This document shows positions 1 to 9,165 of a stretch of 62,781 bases of DNA, in pieces; positions within the stretch are counted from its first letter, which is position 1, and each line of letters opens with the position of its first letter. A program made the position numbers and the translations under genes. Under the pieces are notes generated by a model, which had not been told where the DNA came from, did not search any database, and saw only the letters and a list, made by a program, of their open reading frames with translations. The DNA comes from Alphaproteobacteria bacterium (GTDB lineage Bacteria > Pseudomonadota > Alphaproteobacteria > UBA828), in NCBI GenBank assembly GCA_022826345.1, contig JAJDVB010000079.1, forward strand, positions 1-62,781, given 5' to 3'.

Positions 1-18
1 CGGCAAGCGGTGAGCTGA
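1..18 (+). CDS. possible 3' end of an upstream gene
   Basis: The first 18 bases read in frame as five codons (RQAVS) and a TGA stop, four bases before the EIIA start. In many alphaproteobacteria the gene before this EIIA-HPr pair is rapZ or hprK, so this may be its tail. Five codons cannot prove it. Confidence 0.3.
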   Translation, partial: RQAVS

Positions 19-22
19 GCCG

Positions 23-430
23 ATGATCGGCCTCGTTCTCGTCACCCACGGGCGCCTCGCCGAGGAATTCGTCGCGGCGACCGAGCACGTCGTCGGGCCA
101 CAGCCGCGCACGCGCGCCGTCTGCATCGGCCCCGAGGACGACATGGAGCGGCGCCGCCAGGACATTCTCGACGCGATCGGCGAGACCGACGCGGGCGACG
201 GCGTGATCGTGCTCACCGACATGTTCGGCGGCACGCCGTCGAACCTCGCCATCTCGGTCATGGAAAGCGCGAACGTCGAGGTCATCGCCGGCGTGAACCT
301 GCCGATGCTGATCAAGCTCGCGAGCGTGCGCTCAGGCCACGATCTGCGGAGCGCCGTGGCCGCTGCACAGGAGGCCGGGCGCACCTATATCCATGTCGCG
401 GGCAGGCTGCTCGAGGACGACGGGACGTGA
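23..430 (+). CDS. PTS EIIA component, mannose (EIIA-Man) type
   Basis: Predicted cytoplasmic phosphocarrier of 135 residues, the size of a stand-alone EIIA-Man domain. The N-terminus MIGLVLVTHGRLAEEF carries the phospho-accepting histidine at residue 9 after a hydrophobic strand. The TDMFGGTPSNLA segment around residues 65-76 is typical of the family. It would accept phosphate from HPr. No EIIB, EIIC or EIID gene follows, so by analogy with alphaproteobacterial PTS clusters it probably acts in regulation rather than sugar uptake. It overlaps the HPr gene by four bases (GTGA), which suggests translational coupling in an EIIA-HPr-EI operon. Confidence 0.9.
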   Translation: MIGLVLVTHGRLAEEFVAATEHVVGPQPRTRAVCIGPEDDMERRRQDILDAIGETDAGDGVIVLTDMFGGTPSNLAISVMESANVEVIAGVNLPMLIKLASVRSGHDLRSAVAAAQEAGRTYIHVAGRLLEDDGT

Positions 431-726
431 GCGAGAGTGCGGCCGAGTGCGGCGAGGGGAGCCACGGGCGCACCTGCCTGATCGGCAACCGCCGGGGCTT
501 GCACGCGCGGGCGGCCGCGAAGTTCGTCAAGACCGCCTCGGGCTACGACGCGGACGTCACCGTCTCCTGCAACGGCACGCGGGTCTCGGGCCACTCGATC
601 CTGGGCCTGATGATGCTGGCGGCGGGACCGGGCAGCGAGATCAGGATCGAGACCTGCGGCAGGGACGCGGACGCGGCGCTCGCGGCGCTCGCCGGGCTGG
701 TCGAGGGCGGCTTCGATGAAGACTGA
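427..726 (+). CDS. ptsH: HPr family phosphocarrier protein
   Basis: 99-residue HPr. The segment NRRGLHARAAAKFV contains the phosphorylated histidine at residue 26. The VSGHSILGLMMLAA segment carries a serine at residue 57 in the position that HPr kinase phosphorylates in regulatory HPr proteins. The GTG start lies inside the stop of the EIIA gene. About 15 residues precede the conserved domain, so the true start could be slightly later. The protein passes phosphate from EI to EIIA. Its 3' end overlaps the EI gene by 11 bases, so all three genes are probably one transcript. Confidence 0.92.
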   Translation: MSESAAECGEGSHGRTCLIGNRRGLHARAAAKFVKTASGYDADVTVSCNGTRVSGHSILGLMMLAAGPGSEIRIETCGRDADAALAALAGLVEGGFDED

Positions 727-2509
727 GGCCGTCGCGCGCCCCGCGGCCGAGGCGCTGGCCGAGCGGCCCGAGAGGCACTTCAAGGGCCTCGGCGTCTCCG
801 CCGGCATCGCGGTGGGGCCGGCGCACGTGGTCGAGCGCGGCCTCATCGACGTGCCGGAATACCGCATCGAGGACGATGCGATCGAGGCCGAGATCGCGCG
901 CTTCCGCGAGGCCGTTTCGCTCTCCGTCTCGCAGATCCACAATCTGCAGGCCAAGGCCGAAACGCTGCCGGAGGAGGTCGCGGGCCAGCTGCGCTACCTG
1001 CTCGATGCGCACCTGCTGATGCTTTCCGGCTCCCGGCTGGTGCGCGGCGTCGAGGCCCGCATCCGGGATGCCCGCATCAACGCCGAGGCGGCGATTCAGA
1101 TGCAGCTCTCGGAGATCGCCCAGGCCTTTGCCGGGATGGAGGATTCCTATCTCGCCGGCAAGATCAATGACGTGCGCGAGGCTAGCGCGCGCCTCGTGCG
1201 CAACCTGACTCGGGCGGGCTATCAGGCCTTCTCCGGCCTGCCTTCCGGCACCATCATCATCGCCGAAGAGATCACGCCGGCCGATACCGCGCTGATGGAC
1301 CCCGCGCGCATCGGCGGCTTCGCCGCGGCGCTCGGCGGTGCGGAGGGGCATACCGCGATCATGGCACGCTCGCTCGGGCTGCCGGCAGTTTTGGGCGTGG
1401 CGGACCTCGCCGGCGCCGTGCGCTCGGGCGACATCGTGGCGGTGGACGGTGTGCGCGGTGGGCTCGTGGTCAACCCCGGCGAGGCGACGATTGCGCGCCT
1501 TGAGCGCCGGCGCCGGGCACTTGAGCGGCGCGAGCGCCAACTCGCCCGGCTGCGCGAGGTCGCGGCCGTATCATCAGACGGTGCGCGCGTGACCCTGCAA
1601 TGCAACATCGAGCTGCCGAACGAGCTGCCGCAGGCGCAGGAGGCGGGCGCGGAGGGAATCGGGCTCCTGCGAAGCGAGTTCCTCTATATGAACCGAGAGG
1701 AGCCGCCGAGCGAAGACGAGCAGTACGTCGCGCTCAAGGAGATCATCGCTGGCATGGAGGGGGCACCGGTGACCGTGCGAACCCTCGATGTGGGCTCGGA
1801 CAAGCTCGCCTATTCGCTGGGCGAGCACATCGCGCCCAGCGTCAATCCGGCGCTCGGGCTCCGCGCCATCCGCCTCTCGCTTAAGACGCCAGCGCTGCTG
1901 GAGGCGCAGATCGCGGCCATTCTGCGCGCCGGCGCTCACGGACCGGTGCGAATCCTGGTGCCCATGATCACCTCGGTGGTCGAAATCAGGCACGTGCGGA
2001 AAGCCGTGGACAAAATGATCCGCCGGCTGACCCGCAAGCGGGTGGCGATCGCCGAGGCGCCTCCGCTCGGTGTCATGATCGAGACGCCGGGCGCGGCGCT
2101 CGCAGCGGACGCCCTCGCCGACGCCAGCGACTTCTTCTCGCTCGGTACCAACGACCTCACCATGTACACGCTCGCGATCGACCGCGGTGACGAGCAGGTC
2201 GCGCACCTGTATGACCCGCTTCATCCTGCAGTGCTCCGGCTGATCTGCTTCGCCACGGAGGCAGCCCGACGCGCCGGCATCCCGGTCAATCTCTGTGGTG
2301 AGCTCGCGGGCAACCCGCGCTTTACCGCGATGTTGCTGGGGTTCGGCCTGCGCGATCTCTCCATGGCGCCGCCGAACGTTCCGCGTGTGAAGCAGCGCAT
2401 TCTCGCGCTCGACGCGGCGGCGGCGGCGCGGCATGCGGAGGAGCTTCTGGGCCAGTCCGAGGCGGGCCGAATCGCGAAGCTGATCGACACCTTCCCCGGC
2501 GATTCTTGA
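716..2509 (+). CDS. ptsI: phosphoenolpyruvate-protein phosphotransferase (enzyme I)
   Basis: 597-residue EI, which transfers phosphate from phosphoenolpyruvate to HPr. It has the HPr-binding N-terminal region, the swivelling phosphohistidine domain with GGAEGHTAIMARSL (active histidine 212), and the PEP-binding barrel with GIGLLRSEFLYMNR and FFSLGTNDLTMYTLAIDR. No GAF domain precedes the EI core, so this is EI-like rather than the nitrogen-PTS PtsP form, although some databases name this orthologue ptsP. It starts inside the HPr gene. About 105 bases without an obvious gene separate it from ahcY. Confidence 0.93.
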   Translation: MKTEAVARPAAEALAERPERHFKGLGVSAGIAVGPAHVVERGLIDVPEYRIEDDAIEAEIARFREAVSLSVSQIHNLQAKAETLPEEVAGQLRYLLDAHLLMLSGSRLVRGVEARIRDARINAEAAIQMQLSEIAQAFAGMEDSYLAGKINDVREASARLVRNLTRAGYQAFSGLPSGTIIIAEEITPADTALMDPARIGGFAAALGGAEGHTAIMARSLGLPAVLGVADLAGAVRSGDIVAVDGVRGGLVVNPGEATIARLERRRRALERRERQLARLREVAAVSSDGARVTLQCNIELPNELPQAQEAGAEGIGLLRSEFLYMNREEPPSEDEQYVALKEIIAGMEGAPVTVRTLDVGSDKLAYSLGEHIAPSVNPALGLRAIRLSLKTPALLEAQIAAILRAGAHGPVRILVPMITSVVEIRHVRKAVDKMIRRLTRKRVAIAEAPPLGVMIETPGAALAADALADASDFFSLGTNDLTMYTLAIDRGDEQVAHLYDPLHPAVLRLICFATEAARRAGIPVNLCGELAGNPRFTAMLLGFGLRDLSMAPPNVPRVKQRILALDAAAAARHAEELLGQSEAGRIAKLIDTFPGDS

Positions 2510-2615
2510 GATCGCATTCGGCGATAGGCGACTCCTGTTGTGAGCCCCCGGCGGCGGTGCTACAAGCCGCGCCGGCAGCGGCGGGCAAGCCGCTCAGGCG
2601 GGCAAGGAACCAAGA

Positions 2616-3911
2616 ATGACTGACGGCGCCGACTACAAGGTGAAGGACATCTCGCTCGCCGAGTGGGGCCGCAAGGAAATCGCCATCGCCGAGACCGAGA
2701 TGCCGGGGCTGATGGCGCTCCGCGCCGAGTTCGGCGAGCGCCAAATGCTGGCGGGCGCTCGCATCGCCGGTTGCCTCCACATGACGATCCAGACCGCGGT
2801 CCTCATCGAGACGCTCAGAGCGCTGGGCGCAGAGGTGCGCTGGAGCTCCTGCAACATCTTCTCGACCCAGGACCACGCCGCCGCCGCCATGGCCGATGCC
2901 GGCGTCCCCGTCTTCGCCTGGAAAGGCGAGACCGAGGAGGAATACGATTGGTGCATCGGCCGGACCATCGAGGGCCCCAACGGCTGGCGCCCCAACATGA
3001 TCCTGGATGACGGCGGCGACCTCACCAAGATCATGCACGACGAGCACCCCTCGCTGATGACAGACATCAAGGGGATTTCGGAAGAGACCACGACCGGGGT
3101 GCTCCGGCTCTATGAGATGGAGCAGCGCGGCCATCTTGGCGCGCCCGCCATCAACGTGAACGATTCGGTCACCAAGTCGAAGTTCGACAACCTCTACGGC
3201 TGCCGCGAGAGCCTGGTGGACGGCATCAAGCGGGCGACCGACGTGATGCTCGCGGGCAAGATCGCGGTGGTGAACGGCTATGGCGATGTCGGCAAGGGCT
3301 GCGCGGCGTCGCTGCGGGGGCAGGGCGCGCGCGTCTGCGTGACCGAGATCGACCCGATCTACGCGCTGCAGGCGGCGATGGAAGGCTACGAGGTCTCCAC
3401 CATGGACGACATGGCCGGCGTGGCAGACGTCTTCGTCACGGCGACCGGCAACGTCGACGTCATCACCATCGACCACATGCGCCAGATGAAGGACCGCGCC
3501 ATCGTCTGCAACATCGGCCACTTCGATTCTGAGATTCAGATTGATGCGCTGGCCAACTTCCCCTGGCACGAGGTCAAGCCGCAGGTGGACGAGGTCGAGT
3601 TTCCCGACGGCAAGCGCCTGATCATGCTGGCCAAGGGCCGGCTCGTGAACCTCGGCTGCGCCACCGGGCATCCCTCCTTCGTGATGAGCTCCTCGTTCTC
3701 CAACCAGGTGCTGGCGCAGATGGAGCTCTGGCAGAACCACGCGAACTACGAGCACCGCGTCTACACCCTGCCGAAGCACCTCGACGAGAAGGTGGCGGCG
3801 CTGCATCTGGGTAAGCTGGGCGCGAAGCTGACTGAACTCTCGGACAGGCAGGCCGCCTACATCGGGGTGCCGCAAGAGGGGCCGTTCAAGCCCGATCACT
3901 ACCGATACTGA
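2616..3911 (+). CDS. ahcY: adenosylhomocysteinase (S-adenosyl-L-homocysteine hydrolase)
   Basis: 431-residue NAD-dependent enzyme that splits S-adenosylhomocysteine into adenosine and homocysteine, recycling the by-product of SAM-dependent methylation. Visible features are the substrate-binding region with [13 protein letters not shown], the NAD-binding loop [17 protein letters not shown], the [15 protein letters not shown] segment, and the family's characteristic KPDHYRY C-terminus. Start: ATG after AAGGAACC. The 106-base leader was read for an SAH riboswitch and no convincing one was seen. ahcY beside PTS and tsaE genes is a common alphaproteobacterial arrangement. Confidence 0.97.
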   Translation: MTDGADYKVKDISLAEWGRKEIAIAETEMPGLMALRAEFGERQMLAGARIAGCLHMTIQTAVLIETLRALGAEVRWSSCNIFSTQDHAAAAMADAGVPVFAWKGETEEEYDWCIGRTIEGPNGWRPNMILDDGGDLTKIMHDEHPSLMTDIKGISEETTTGVLRLYEMEQRGHLGAPAINVNDSVTKSKFDNLYGCRESLVDGIKRATDVMLAGKIAVVNGYGDVGKGCAASLRGQGARVCVTEIDPIYALQAAMEGYEVSTMDDMAGVADVFVTATGNVDVITIDHMRQMKDRAIVCNIGHFDSEIQIDALANFPWHEVKPQVDEVEFPDGKRLIMLAKGRLVNLGCATGHPSFVMSSSFSNQVLAQMELWQNHANYEHRVYTLPKHLDEKVAALHLGKLGAKLTELSDRQAAYIGVPQEGPFKPDHYRY

Positions 3912-3969
3912 CGATAGGGCGCCGAGCGCCACGGCCGGAGAGAGCGCGACGCCGCGCGAGCCCCTCGCC

Positions 3970-4443
3970 GTGCGTGTGGATGCCCTCGCGGAGACCGAGC
4001 AGCTGGCGCGACACCTCGCCCCGCACACGGCCCCCGGCGATGTGATCGGGCTCTGTGGGCCGCTCGGCAGCGGCAAGACCGCCTTCGCGCGGGCCTTCAT
4101 CCGCGCGCGGCTCGGCCGGCCGGCGGAGGAGGTGCCAAGCCCCACCTTCACCCTGGTGCAGCTCTACGAGCACGCGGCGGGCGCGATCTGGCACTTCGAC
4201 CTCTACCGCCTGGACGGGCCGGAGGACGCCTACGAGCTCGGCATCGAGGACGCGTTTGCGGGCGCGATCTCGCTCATTGAGTGGCCGGAGAAGCTGGGTG
4301 ACCTGATGCCCGCCGACTGGCTTCAGGTGCAGCTTGTACCGGGCGAGGACGAAGAGGCGCGTCTTATCACGATCACCCCTCACGGCCCGCGTAGCGGGAC
4401 GCTGGCCGCGGCGCTTGCCCGAGAACTGGAGAGGGAGGCGTGA
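3970..4443 (+). CDS. tsaE: tRNA threonylcarbamoyladenosine biosynthesis ATPase TsaE
   Basis: 157-residue P-loop protein. The Walker A motif GLCGPLGSGKTAFARAF is near residue 30, SPTFTLVQLYE follows, and IWHFDLYRLDGPEDAYELG is typical of TsaE. It supports TsaB/TsaD in making t6A37 of ANN-decoding tRNAs. The start is a GTG (MRVDALAETE) 58 bases after ahcY. The stop overlaps the next gene by four bases (GTGA). The tsaE-amgK-murU-addB-addA order recurs in alphaproteobacteria. Confidence 0.93.
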   Translation: MRVDALAETEQLARHLAPHTAPGDVIGLCGPLGSGKTAFARAFIRARLGRPAEEVPSPTFTLVQLYEHAAGAIWHFDLYRLDGPEDAYELGIEDAFAGAISLIEWPEKLGDLMPADWLQVQLVPGEDEEARLITITPHGPRSGTLAAALARELEREA

Positions 4444-5444
4444 GCGAGCGCGAGGGACAGCGCCGGGGCTTTGCCGCGCGCGCGGGCTGGGGCGATGCGA
4501 CGTACCGACCACTCGCCGGCGACGCCTCGGCACGGCGCTACGAGCGGCTCACAAAGGGTGATGCCACGGCGGTGCTTATGGACGACCCACCGCCGGGCCA
4601 TTCCGTCGGCTCCTTCGTGCGGATCGCCCGGTTGCTGCAAGACATGGGCTACAGCGCCCCCAACATCCACGCGGTCGATGAGGCCCTGGGCTTCGCCCTA
4701 CTCGAAGATTTGGGCGACAACAGCTTTTCTGCCCTTCTCGCCGGGCCGGATGCCTCCTCCCTGGAATGCACGCTCTACGAGTCAGCCACTGACTTTTTGG
4801 TTGATCTCCATCGCCAGCCGGTGCCGCCCGACCTGCCCTACTACGACCCCGCGTGGATGTTGAGCGATGCCACGCTCTTTCTAGAGACCGCCATCGACGA
4901 TGCGGTGGAGCCCGCGATGGCGGAAGAATTCGAAGCGGCGTGGCGTGAGCCGCTGGAGGCGGTGACGCATGGGCCAGCGGTGCTCTGCCTCCGGGACTTT
5001 CACGCTAGCAACCTGATGTGGCTACCGGTGCGGGGCGATGGCGGCTGCGGCATGTCGGGGGTTAGCCGGGTTGGGCTGCTGGATTTTCAGGATGCACGTC
5101 TGGGTCCAGCGGCATACGACCTGGTCTCACTGTTGCAGGACGCACGGCGCGATCTCGGTGCCGGCTTGGAACAGGCGATGGTGGCGCGCTACCTCAATGC
5201 GTCGTCCAAACTTGATGAGGCTGCGTTCCACGCAGCCTACGCCATTCTCGGCGCGCAGCGCGCGGTGCGGATCATCGGCGTCTTCCACCGGCTGGCGAAG
5301 CGGGACGGCAAGCCCGCTTACCTCGCCCATTTGCCGCGTGTGTGGCGGCACCTCGACGCCAACCTCGCCCATCTAGCGCTCGCCCCGGTGAGAGCTTGGT
5401 TCGAGCGCTGGGTTCCGCCGCAGGCGCGGAGCCCCGCGCCGTGA
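4440..5444 (+). CDS. amgK: aminoglycoside-phosphotransferase-fold sugar kinase, AmgK-like
   Basis: 334-residue kinase of the APH fold. The catalytic loop reads LRDFHASNLMWL and the metal-binding loop LLDFQDARLGPAAYDLVSLL. Because it directly precedes a MurU-type nucleotidyltransferase, the best assignment is AmgK. That enzyme phosphorylates N-acetylmuramic acid (and GlcNAc) at the anomeric position in the MurNAc recycling route that bypasses de novo UDP-MurNAc synthesis. It starts with GTG inside the tsaE stop and ends inside the start of murU, so the genes look translationally coupled. Substrate is inferred from context. Confidence 0.85.
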   Translation: MSEREGQRRGFAARAGWGDATYRPLAGDASARRYERLTKGDATAVLMDDPPPGHSVGSFVRIARLLQDMGYSAPNIHAVDEALGFALLEDLGDNSFSALLAGPDASSLECTLYESATDFLVDLHRQPVPPDLPYYDPAWMLSDATLFLETAIDDAVEPAMAEEFEAAWREPLEAVTHGPAVLCLRDFHASNLMWLPVRGDGGCGMSGVSRVGLLDFQDARLGPAAYDLVSLLQDARRDLGAGLEQAMVARYLNASSKLDEAAFHAAYAILGAQRAVRIIGVFHRLAKRDGKPAYLAHLPRVWRHLDANLAHLALAPVRAWFERWVPPQARSPAP

Positions 5445-6184
5445 GCGCCCGACCCACGCGTGGGATGGTCTTGGCGGCGGGCCTCGGCACGCGCATGGGC
5501 GCGATCAGCAACACGGTGCCCAAGCCGCTGGTGCCGGTGGCCGGCAAGCCGCTCATCACCCACGCCCTGGAAAACCTGGAACAGGCCGAGGTGGCGGAGA
5601 TCGTGGTCAACACTCATTACCTGGCGGCGCAAATCGAAGCCTTTCTCGACACATATGCGGCGCGTCCCAGTGCACCGCGAATCCACATCTCGCGCGAAGA
5701 AGAACGGCTGGAGACCGGCGGTGGCGTCCACCGGACCCTCCCGTTGCTCGGCGACGACGCGTTTTATGTTGTGAACAGCGATGTGGTCTTGGCGGAGCGC
5801 AACGCACAGGCGCTGCCACGCCTCGCCGAAGCGTGGGACTGCGAGACGATGGATGCGCTCCTGCTGCTCTGCCCGCTGGCCCGTGCGCTGGGCTACGACG
5901 GCGCGGGCGACTTCTTCTGTCATGAGGACGGGCGGCTCAGCCGGCGCGGTCGGGCGCAGGCCGCGCCCTTCGTCTTCACCGGCACCCAAATCTTGCATCC
6001 CCGTCTCTTTGCGAAGGCGCCCGCTGGCGCCTACTCGCTCAACCGCCACTATGATGAGGCGATCCTTACGGGCCGCCTGTTCGGGCTGGTGCACTGTGGG
6101 CACATGCTTCACGTCGGCTCGCCGGCAGGGCTCGAGGAGGCCGAACGCCATCTCGCCGGAGGACGACGCGGAGAGGGTGGATGA
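5441..6184 (+). CDS. murU: nucleotidyltransferase, MurNAc-1-phosphate uridylyltransferase type
   Basis: 247-residue sugar-nucleotidyltransferase. The N-terminal signature GMVLAAGLGTRMG is followed by VPKPLVPVAGKPLI and VVNSDVVL, the metal-binding aspartate region. The GTG at 5441 is chosen because it forms a GTGA overlap with amgK and places the signature about eight residues from the start. An in-frame start farther upstream would lie inside amgK. It probably turns MurNAc-1-phosphate and UTP into UDP-MurNAc. It overlaps addB by four bases (ATGA). Confidence 0.87.
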   Translation: MSARPTRGMVLAAGLGTRMGAISNTVPKPLVPVAGKPLITHALENLEQAEVAEIVVNTHYLAAQIEAFLDTYAARPSAPRIHISREEERLETGGGVHRTLPLLGDDAFYVVNSDVVLAERNAQALPRLAEAWDCETMDALLLLCPLARALGYDGAGDFFCHEDGRLSRRGRAQAAPFVFTGTQILHPRLFAKAPAGAYSLNRHYDEAILTGRLFGLVHCGHMLHVGSPAGLEEAERHLAGGRRGEGG

Positions 6185-9165
6185 GTGCGAGCGCACCCAC
6201 CCTCTACACGGTGCCGCCCCATGTCTCGTTCGTGGACTCGCTAGCGGGCGGGCTCCTGGCGGGCCGGGCAGTGCCGCTCGACCCCAGCGACCCGCTGGCG
6301 CTGAGTCGTCTTACGATCCTGCTGCCAACGCGCCGCGCCTGCCGGGCGCTCGGCCTCGCCTTCCTACGCGCAGCGCCGGGGCGGGCTCTGCTGCCGCCGC
6401 GCATCCGCCCGCTTGGCGACATCGACGAGGACGAAGCGAGCCTTGGCGACGAAGAGGACGAAACCCTGCCCGACGCCATCTCGCCGCTGGAGCGCCGGCT
6501 GCTGCTCGCACGCCTGATCCAGATGCTGGGCGAGACGCCGGGCGGCGCGGCACTGACCGGCGCGGGCGCAGTGGACCAAGCCGCGCGGCTCGCGCCCGCG
6601 CTTGCCGGCCTCCTCGACGAAATCCAGATCGCCCGCCTCGACCCACTGGGGCTCGCCGACCTCGCGCCGGAGGAATACGCGGCACATTGGCAGCAGGTAC
6701 TGAGCTTTCTCGCGATCGTCATGGACACATGGCCCAAGCATCTGGCGGAGAAGGGCCTCATGGACCCGGCCGCGCGCCGCAACGCCCTGCTGGAAGCGCT
6801 GGCCGAACGGTGGGCAGCGGAACCACCGGCGCATCCGGTGATCGCCGCCGGCTCCACCGGGAGCGTGCCGGCGACGCGCGATCTGCTCGCCACCGTCGCG
6901 CGCCTGCCGCAGGGCGCCGTCGTCCTCCCCGGGCTCGACACGGAGGCCGACGACGAGACCTGGGAGGCCATCGGCCCCACCCATCCGCAGTACGCGCTGA
7001 AGGGGTTGCTCGACTGCATCGGCGTCACGCGCGGCGATGTCCTGCCGTGGCCGGTCGACGAGGGAGCAGGCACCGCCTGCACCCGTGCCCGTTCGCGACT
7101 GATCGCCGACGCCATGCGCCCGGCGGAGACCATCGCCGCCTGGCGCGCGCTGCCGCCGCCGGCGCCCGACGCGCTCCGCGACTTCCATCGGATCGACTGT
7201 GCGAGCCCGCAGGAGGAGGCGGGCGTCATCGCCATCGTCATGCGGCGCGCGCTGGAGACGCCGGACCGCACCGCCGCGCTGGTGACGGCGGACCGCGCAT
7301 TGGCCCGCCGGGTCGCGGCGGAGCTCAGGCGCTGGCGCATCGAGGTGGACGATTCCGCCGGCGAGCCGCTGGGGGAGACGCCGCCCGGCACATTTCTACG
7401 GCTCACAGCGCGCATGATTGCCGAAGGAGCCGCACCGGTTCCGCTGCTGGCTGCGCTGAAGCATCCGCTCGCAGCCGGCGGCCAAGCGCCCGCCACATTC
7501 CGCCGTGCCGTGCGGGCGATGGAGACGGCAATCCTGCGAGGCCCCCGCCCCGCGCCGGGGTTTGCCGGCCTACGGGCAGCGCTGAAGGAGCATGACGCGG
7601 CCATCCGCCCCTGGCTCGAAAGCCTGGAAGCTGCCGCCGCGCCCTTCGCCGCCCTCATGGCGCTACCAGAGGTCGACGCGCGCAAACTCTTGCAAGCACA
7701 TGTCGAATTCGCGGAATGGCTCTCGGCCACCGACGACGAGGCCGGAGCTGTGCGGCTCTGGTCGGGTGAGGTCGGCACGCAAGCAGCGCGCTTCGTCGCT
7801 GGGCTCCTGGAGGCGGCGCCGGCGCTGCCGCCGGTCGCGCCTAGCCACTACCCGGCGCTGCTCGATGCGCTGATGGAGGACCATGTGGTCCGCCCGCCCT
7901 TCGGCCGCCATCCCCGCCTGCAAATCTGGGGCCCGCTGGAGGCCCGCCTGCAGCACGCGGACTGCATGATCCTGGGCGGGCTGAACGAGGGGATCTGGCC
8001 ACCGGCGGCTGCGGGCGATCCCTGGATGAGCCGTCCCATGCGCGCGGACTTCGGCCTGCCGCCGCCGGAGCTTCGCATCGGCTTATCGGCCCACGACTTC
8101 GTCCAGTGCTGCGGCGCACAGGAGGTCTATCTGACGCGGGCGCGGCGCATCGAAGGCACGCCGACCATCCCGGCGCGTTGGCTCCAGCGTCTCGATGCCT
8201 TGCTGCCGAGCGGCTCCGAGGGTGCGGCGGCGTTACGCTCCATGGAGCGGGCGCTGCTCGCCTGGTGGGCGGCCCTGGACCGGCCGGCAGAGCCTTCCGG
8301 CCCCCGGCCCGCGCCGGCGCCGACGCCGCCGGTTACCGTGCGGCCCAGGCAGCTCTCGGTCACGAAGATCGAGACCTGGATCGCCGATCCCTATTCCATC
8401 TACGCGCGGGACATTCTACGACTCAAGGTCCTCGATCCCGTCGACGCGGACCCGAGCGCGGCGGAGCGCGGCAGCATCATCCACGGGATTCTGGACGCCT
8501 TCGTGCGTGAGCATCCGGACGCACTGCCACCGGATGCCGAGGCGCGCTTGCTGGCGCTCGGCCGGGCGCACTTCGAGGCGGCAGGCGCGCGGCCCGGCGT
8601 GCTCGCCTTCTGGTGGCCGCGCTTCGAGCGGATCGCCCGCTGGTTCCTCGACACCGAACGGGCTCGCAGGCCCGCGCTCCAGCCGCTCGCGACCGAGGTG
8701 AACGGTGTCCTCGATCTGGAGGGGCCGGCGGGTCCTTTCCGCCTCACGGCGAAGGCGGATCGGATCGACCGGACTGAGGCGGGCGCGCTGGAGATCATCG
8801 ACTACAAGACCGGCGGCATTCCGCCAAAGAAGCATGTTACCGAAGGCCGGTGCCCGCAGCTTTCGCTGGAGGCGGCGATCGCTCAGGCGGGCGGCTTCGC
8901 GGACGTCGACGCCGCCGAGGTCGCAGCCCTCGCCTACTGGCGGCTGAGCGGTGCCGAGACCGCCGGCGAGATCACCCAGATCGGCGGTGACGCGGGCGAC
9001 CTCGCGGACGCAGCAGCGGACGGTCTGTGTGCGCTGATCGCCCGCTTCGACGATCCGGCGACCCCGTACTACCCCGTGCCCCGCCCGGCGCTCGCCCCAC
9101 GCTGGAACGATTACGCCCACCTCGCCCGGCACAAGGAGTGGTCGGTACCGGGAGGCGACGTGTGA
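6181..9165 (+). CDS. addB: double-strand break repair protein AddB
   Basis: 994-residue partner of AddA in the alphaproteobacterial functional equivalent of RecBCD, which processes DNA ends for recombination. The N-terminal region has a helicase-like LTILLPTRRACRAL segment. ADCMILGGLNEGIWPPAA lies in the middle. The C-terminal RecB-type nuclease domain shows RGSIIHGILDAF, TAKADRIDR and EIIDYKTGGIPPKKH, carrying the catalytic D and K. The start overlaps murU (ATGA). The stop shares one base with the addA ATG (TGATG). Confidence 0.95.
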   Translation: MSASAPTLYTVPPHVSFVDSLAGGLLAGRAVPLDPSDPLALSRLTILLPTRRACRALGLAFLRAAPGRALLPPRIRPLGDIDEDEASLGDEEDETLPDAISPLERRLLLARLIQMLGETPGGAALTGAGAVDQAARLAPALAGLLDEIQIARLDPLGLADLAPEEYAAHWQQVLSFLAIVMDTWPKHLAEKGLMDPAARRNALLEALAERWAAEPPAHPVIAAGSTGSVPATRDLLATVARLPQGAVVLPGLDTEADDETWEAIGPTHPQYALKGLLDCIGVTRGDVLPWPVDEGAGTACTRARSRLIADAMRPAETIAAWRALPPPAPDALRDFHRIDCASPQEEAGVIAIVMRRALETPDRTAALVTADRALARRVAAELRRWRIEVDDSAGEPLGETPPGTFLRLTARMIAEGAAPVPLLAALKHPLAAGGQAPATFRRAVRAMETAILRGPRPAPGFAGLRAALKEHDAAIRPWLESLEAAAAPFAALMALPEVDARKLLQAHVEFAEWLSATDDEAGAVRLWSGEVGTQAARFVAGLLEAAPALPPVAPSHYPALLDALMEDHVVRPPFGRHPRLQIWGPLEARLQHADCMILGGLNEGIWPPAAAGDPWMSRPMRADFGLPPPELRIGLSAHDFVQCCGAQEVYLTRARRIEGTPTIPARWLQRLDALLPSGSEGAAALRSMERALLAWWAALDRPAEPSGPRPAPAPTPPVTVRPRQLSVTKIETWIADPYSIYARDILRLKVLDPVDADPSAAERGSIIHGILDAFVREHPDALPPDAEARLLALGRAHFEAAGARPGVLAFWWPRFERIARWFLDTERARRPALQPLATEVNGVLDLEGPAGPFRLTAKADRIDRTEAGALEIIDYKTGGIPPKKHVTEGRCPQLSLEAAIAQAGGFADVDAAEVAALAYWRLSGAETAGEITQIGGDAGDLADAAADGLCALIARFDDPATPYYPVPRPALAPRWNDYAHLARHKEWSVPGGDV

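Noticed and set aside
2510..2615. SAH riboswitch before ahcY
   Set aside because: The leader is GC-rich and can form hairpins, but I could not match the conserved SAH-riboswitch core; too short for confidence.
5781..7595. 604-codon open frame on + strand over murU/addB
   Set aside because: It overlaps well-supported genes in another frame and its translation is arginine/alanine/proline-rich without family motifs: a shadow of GC-rich coding DNA.
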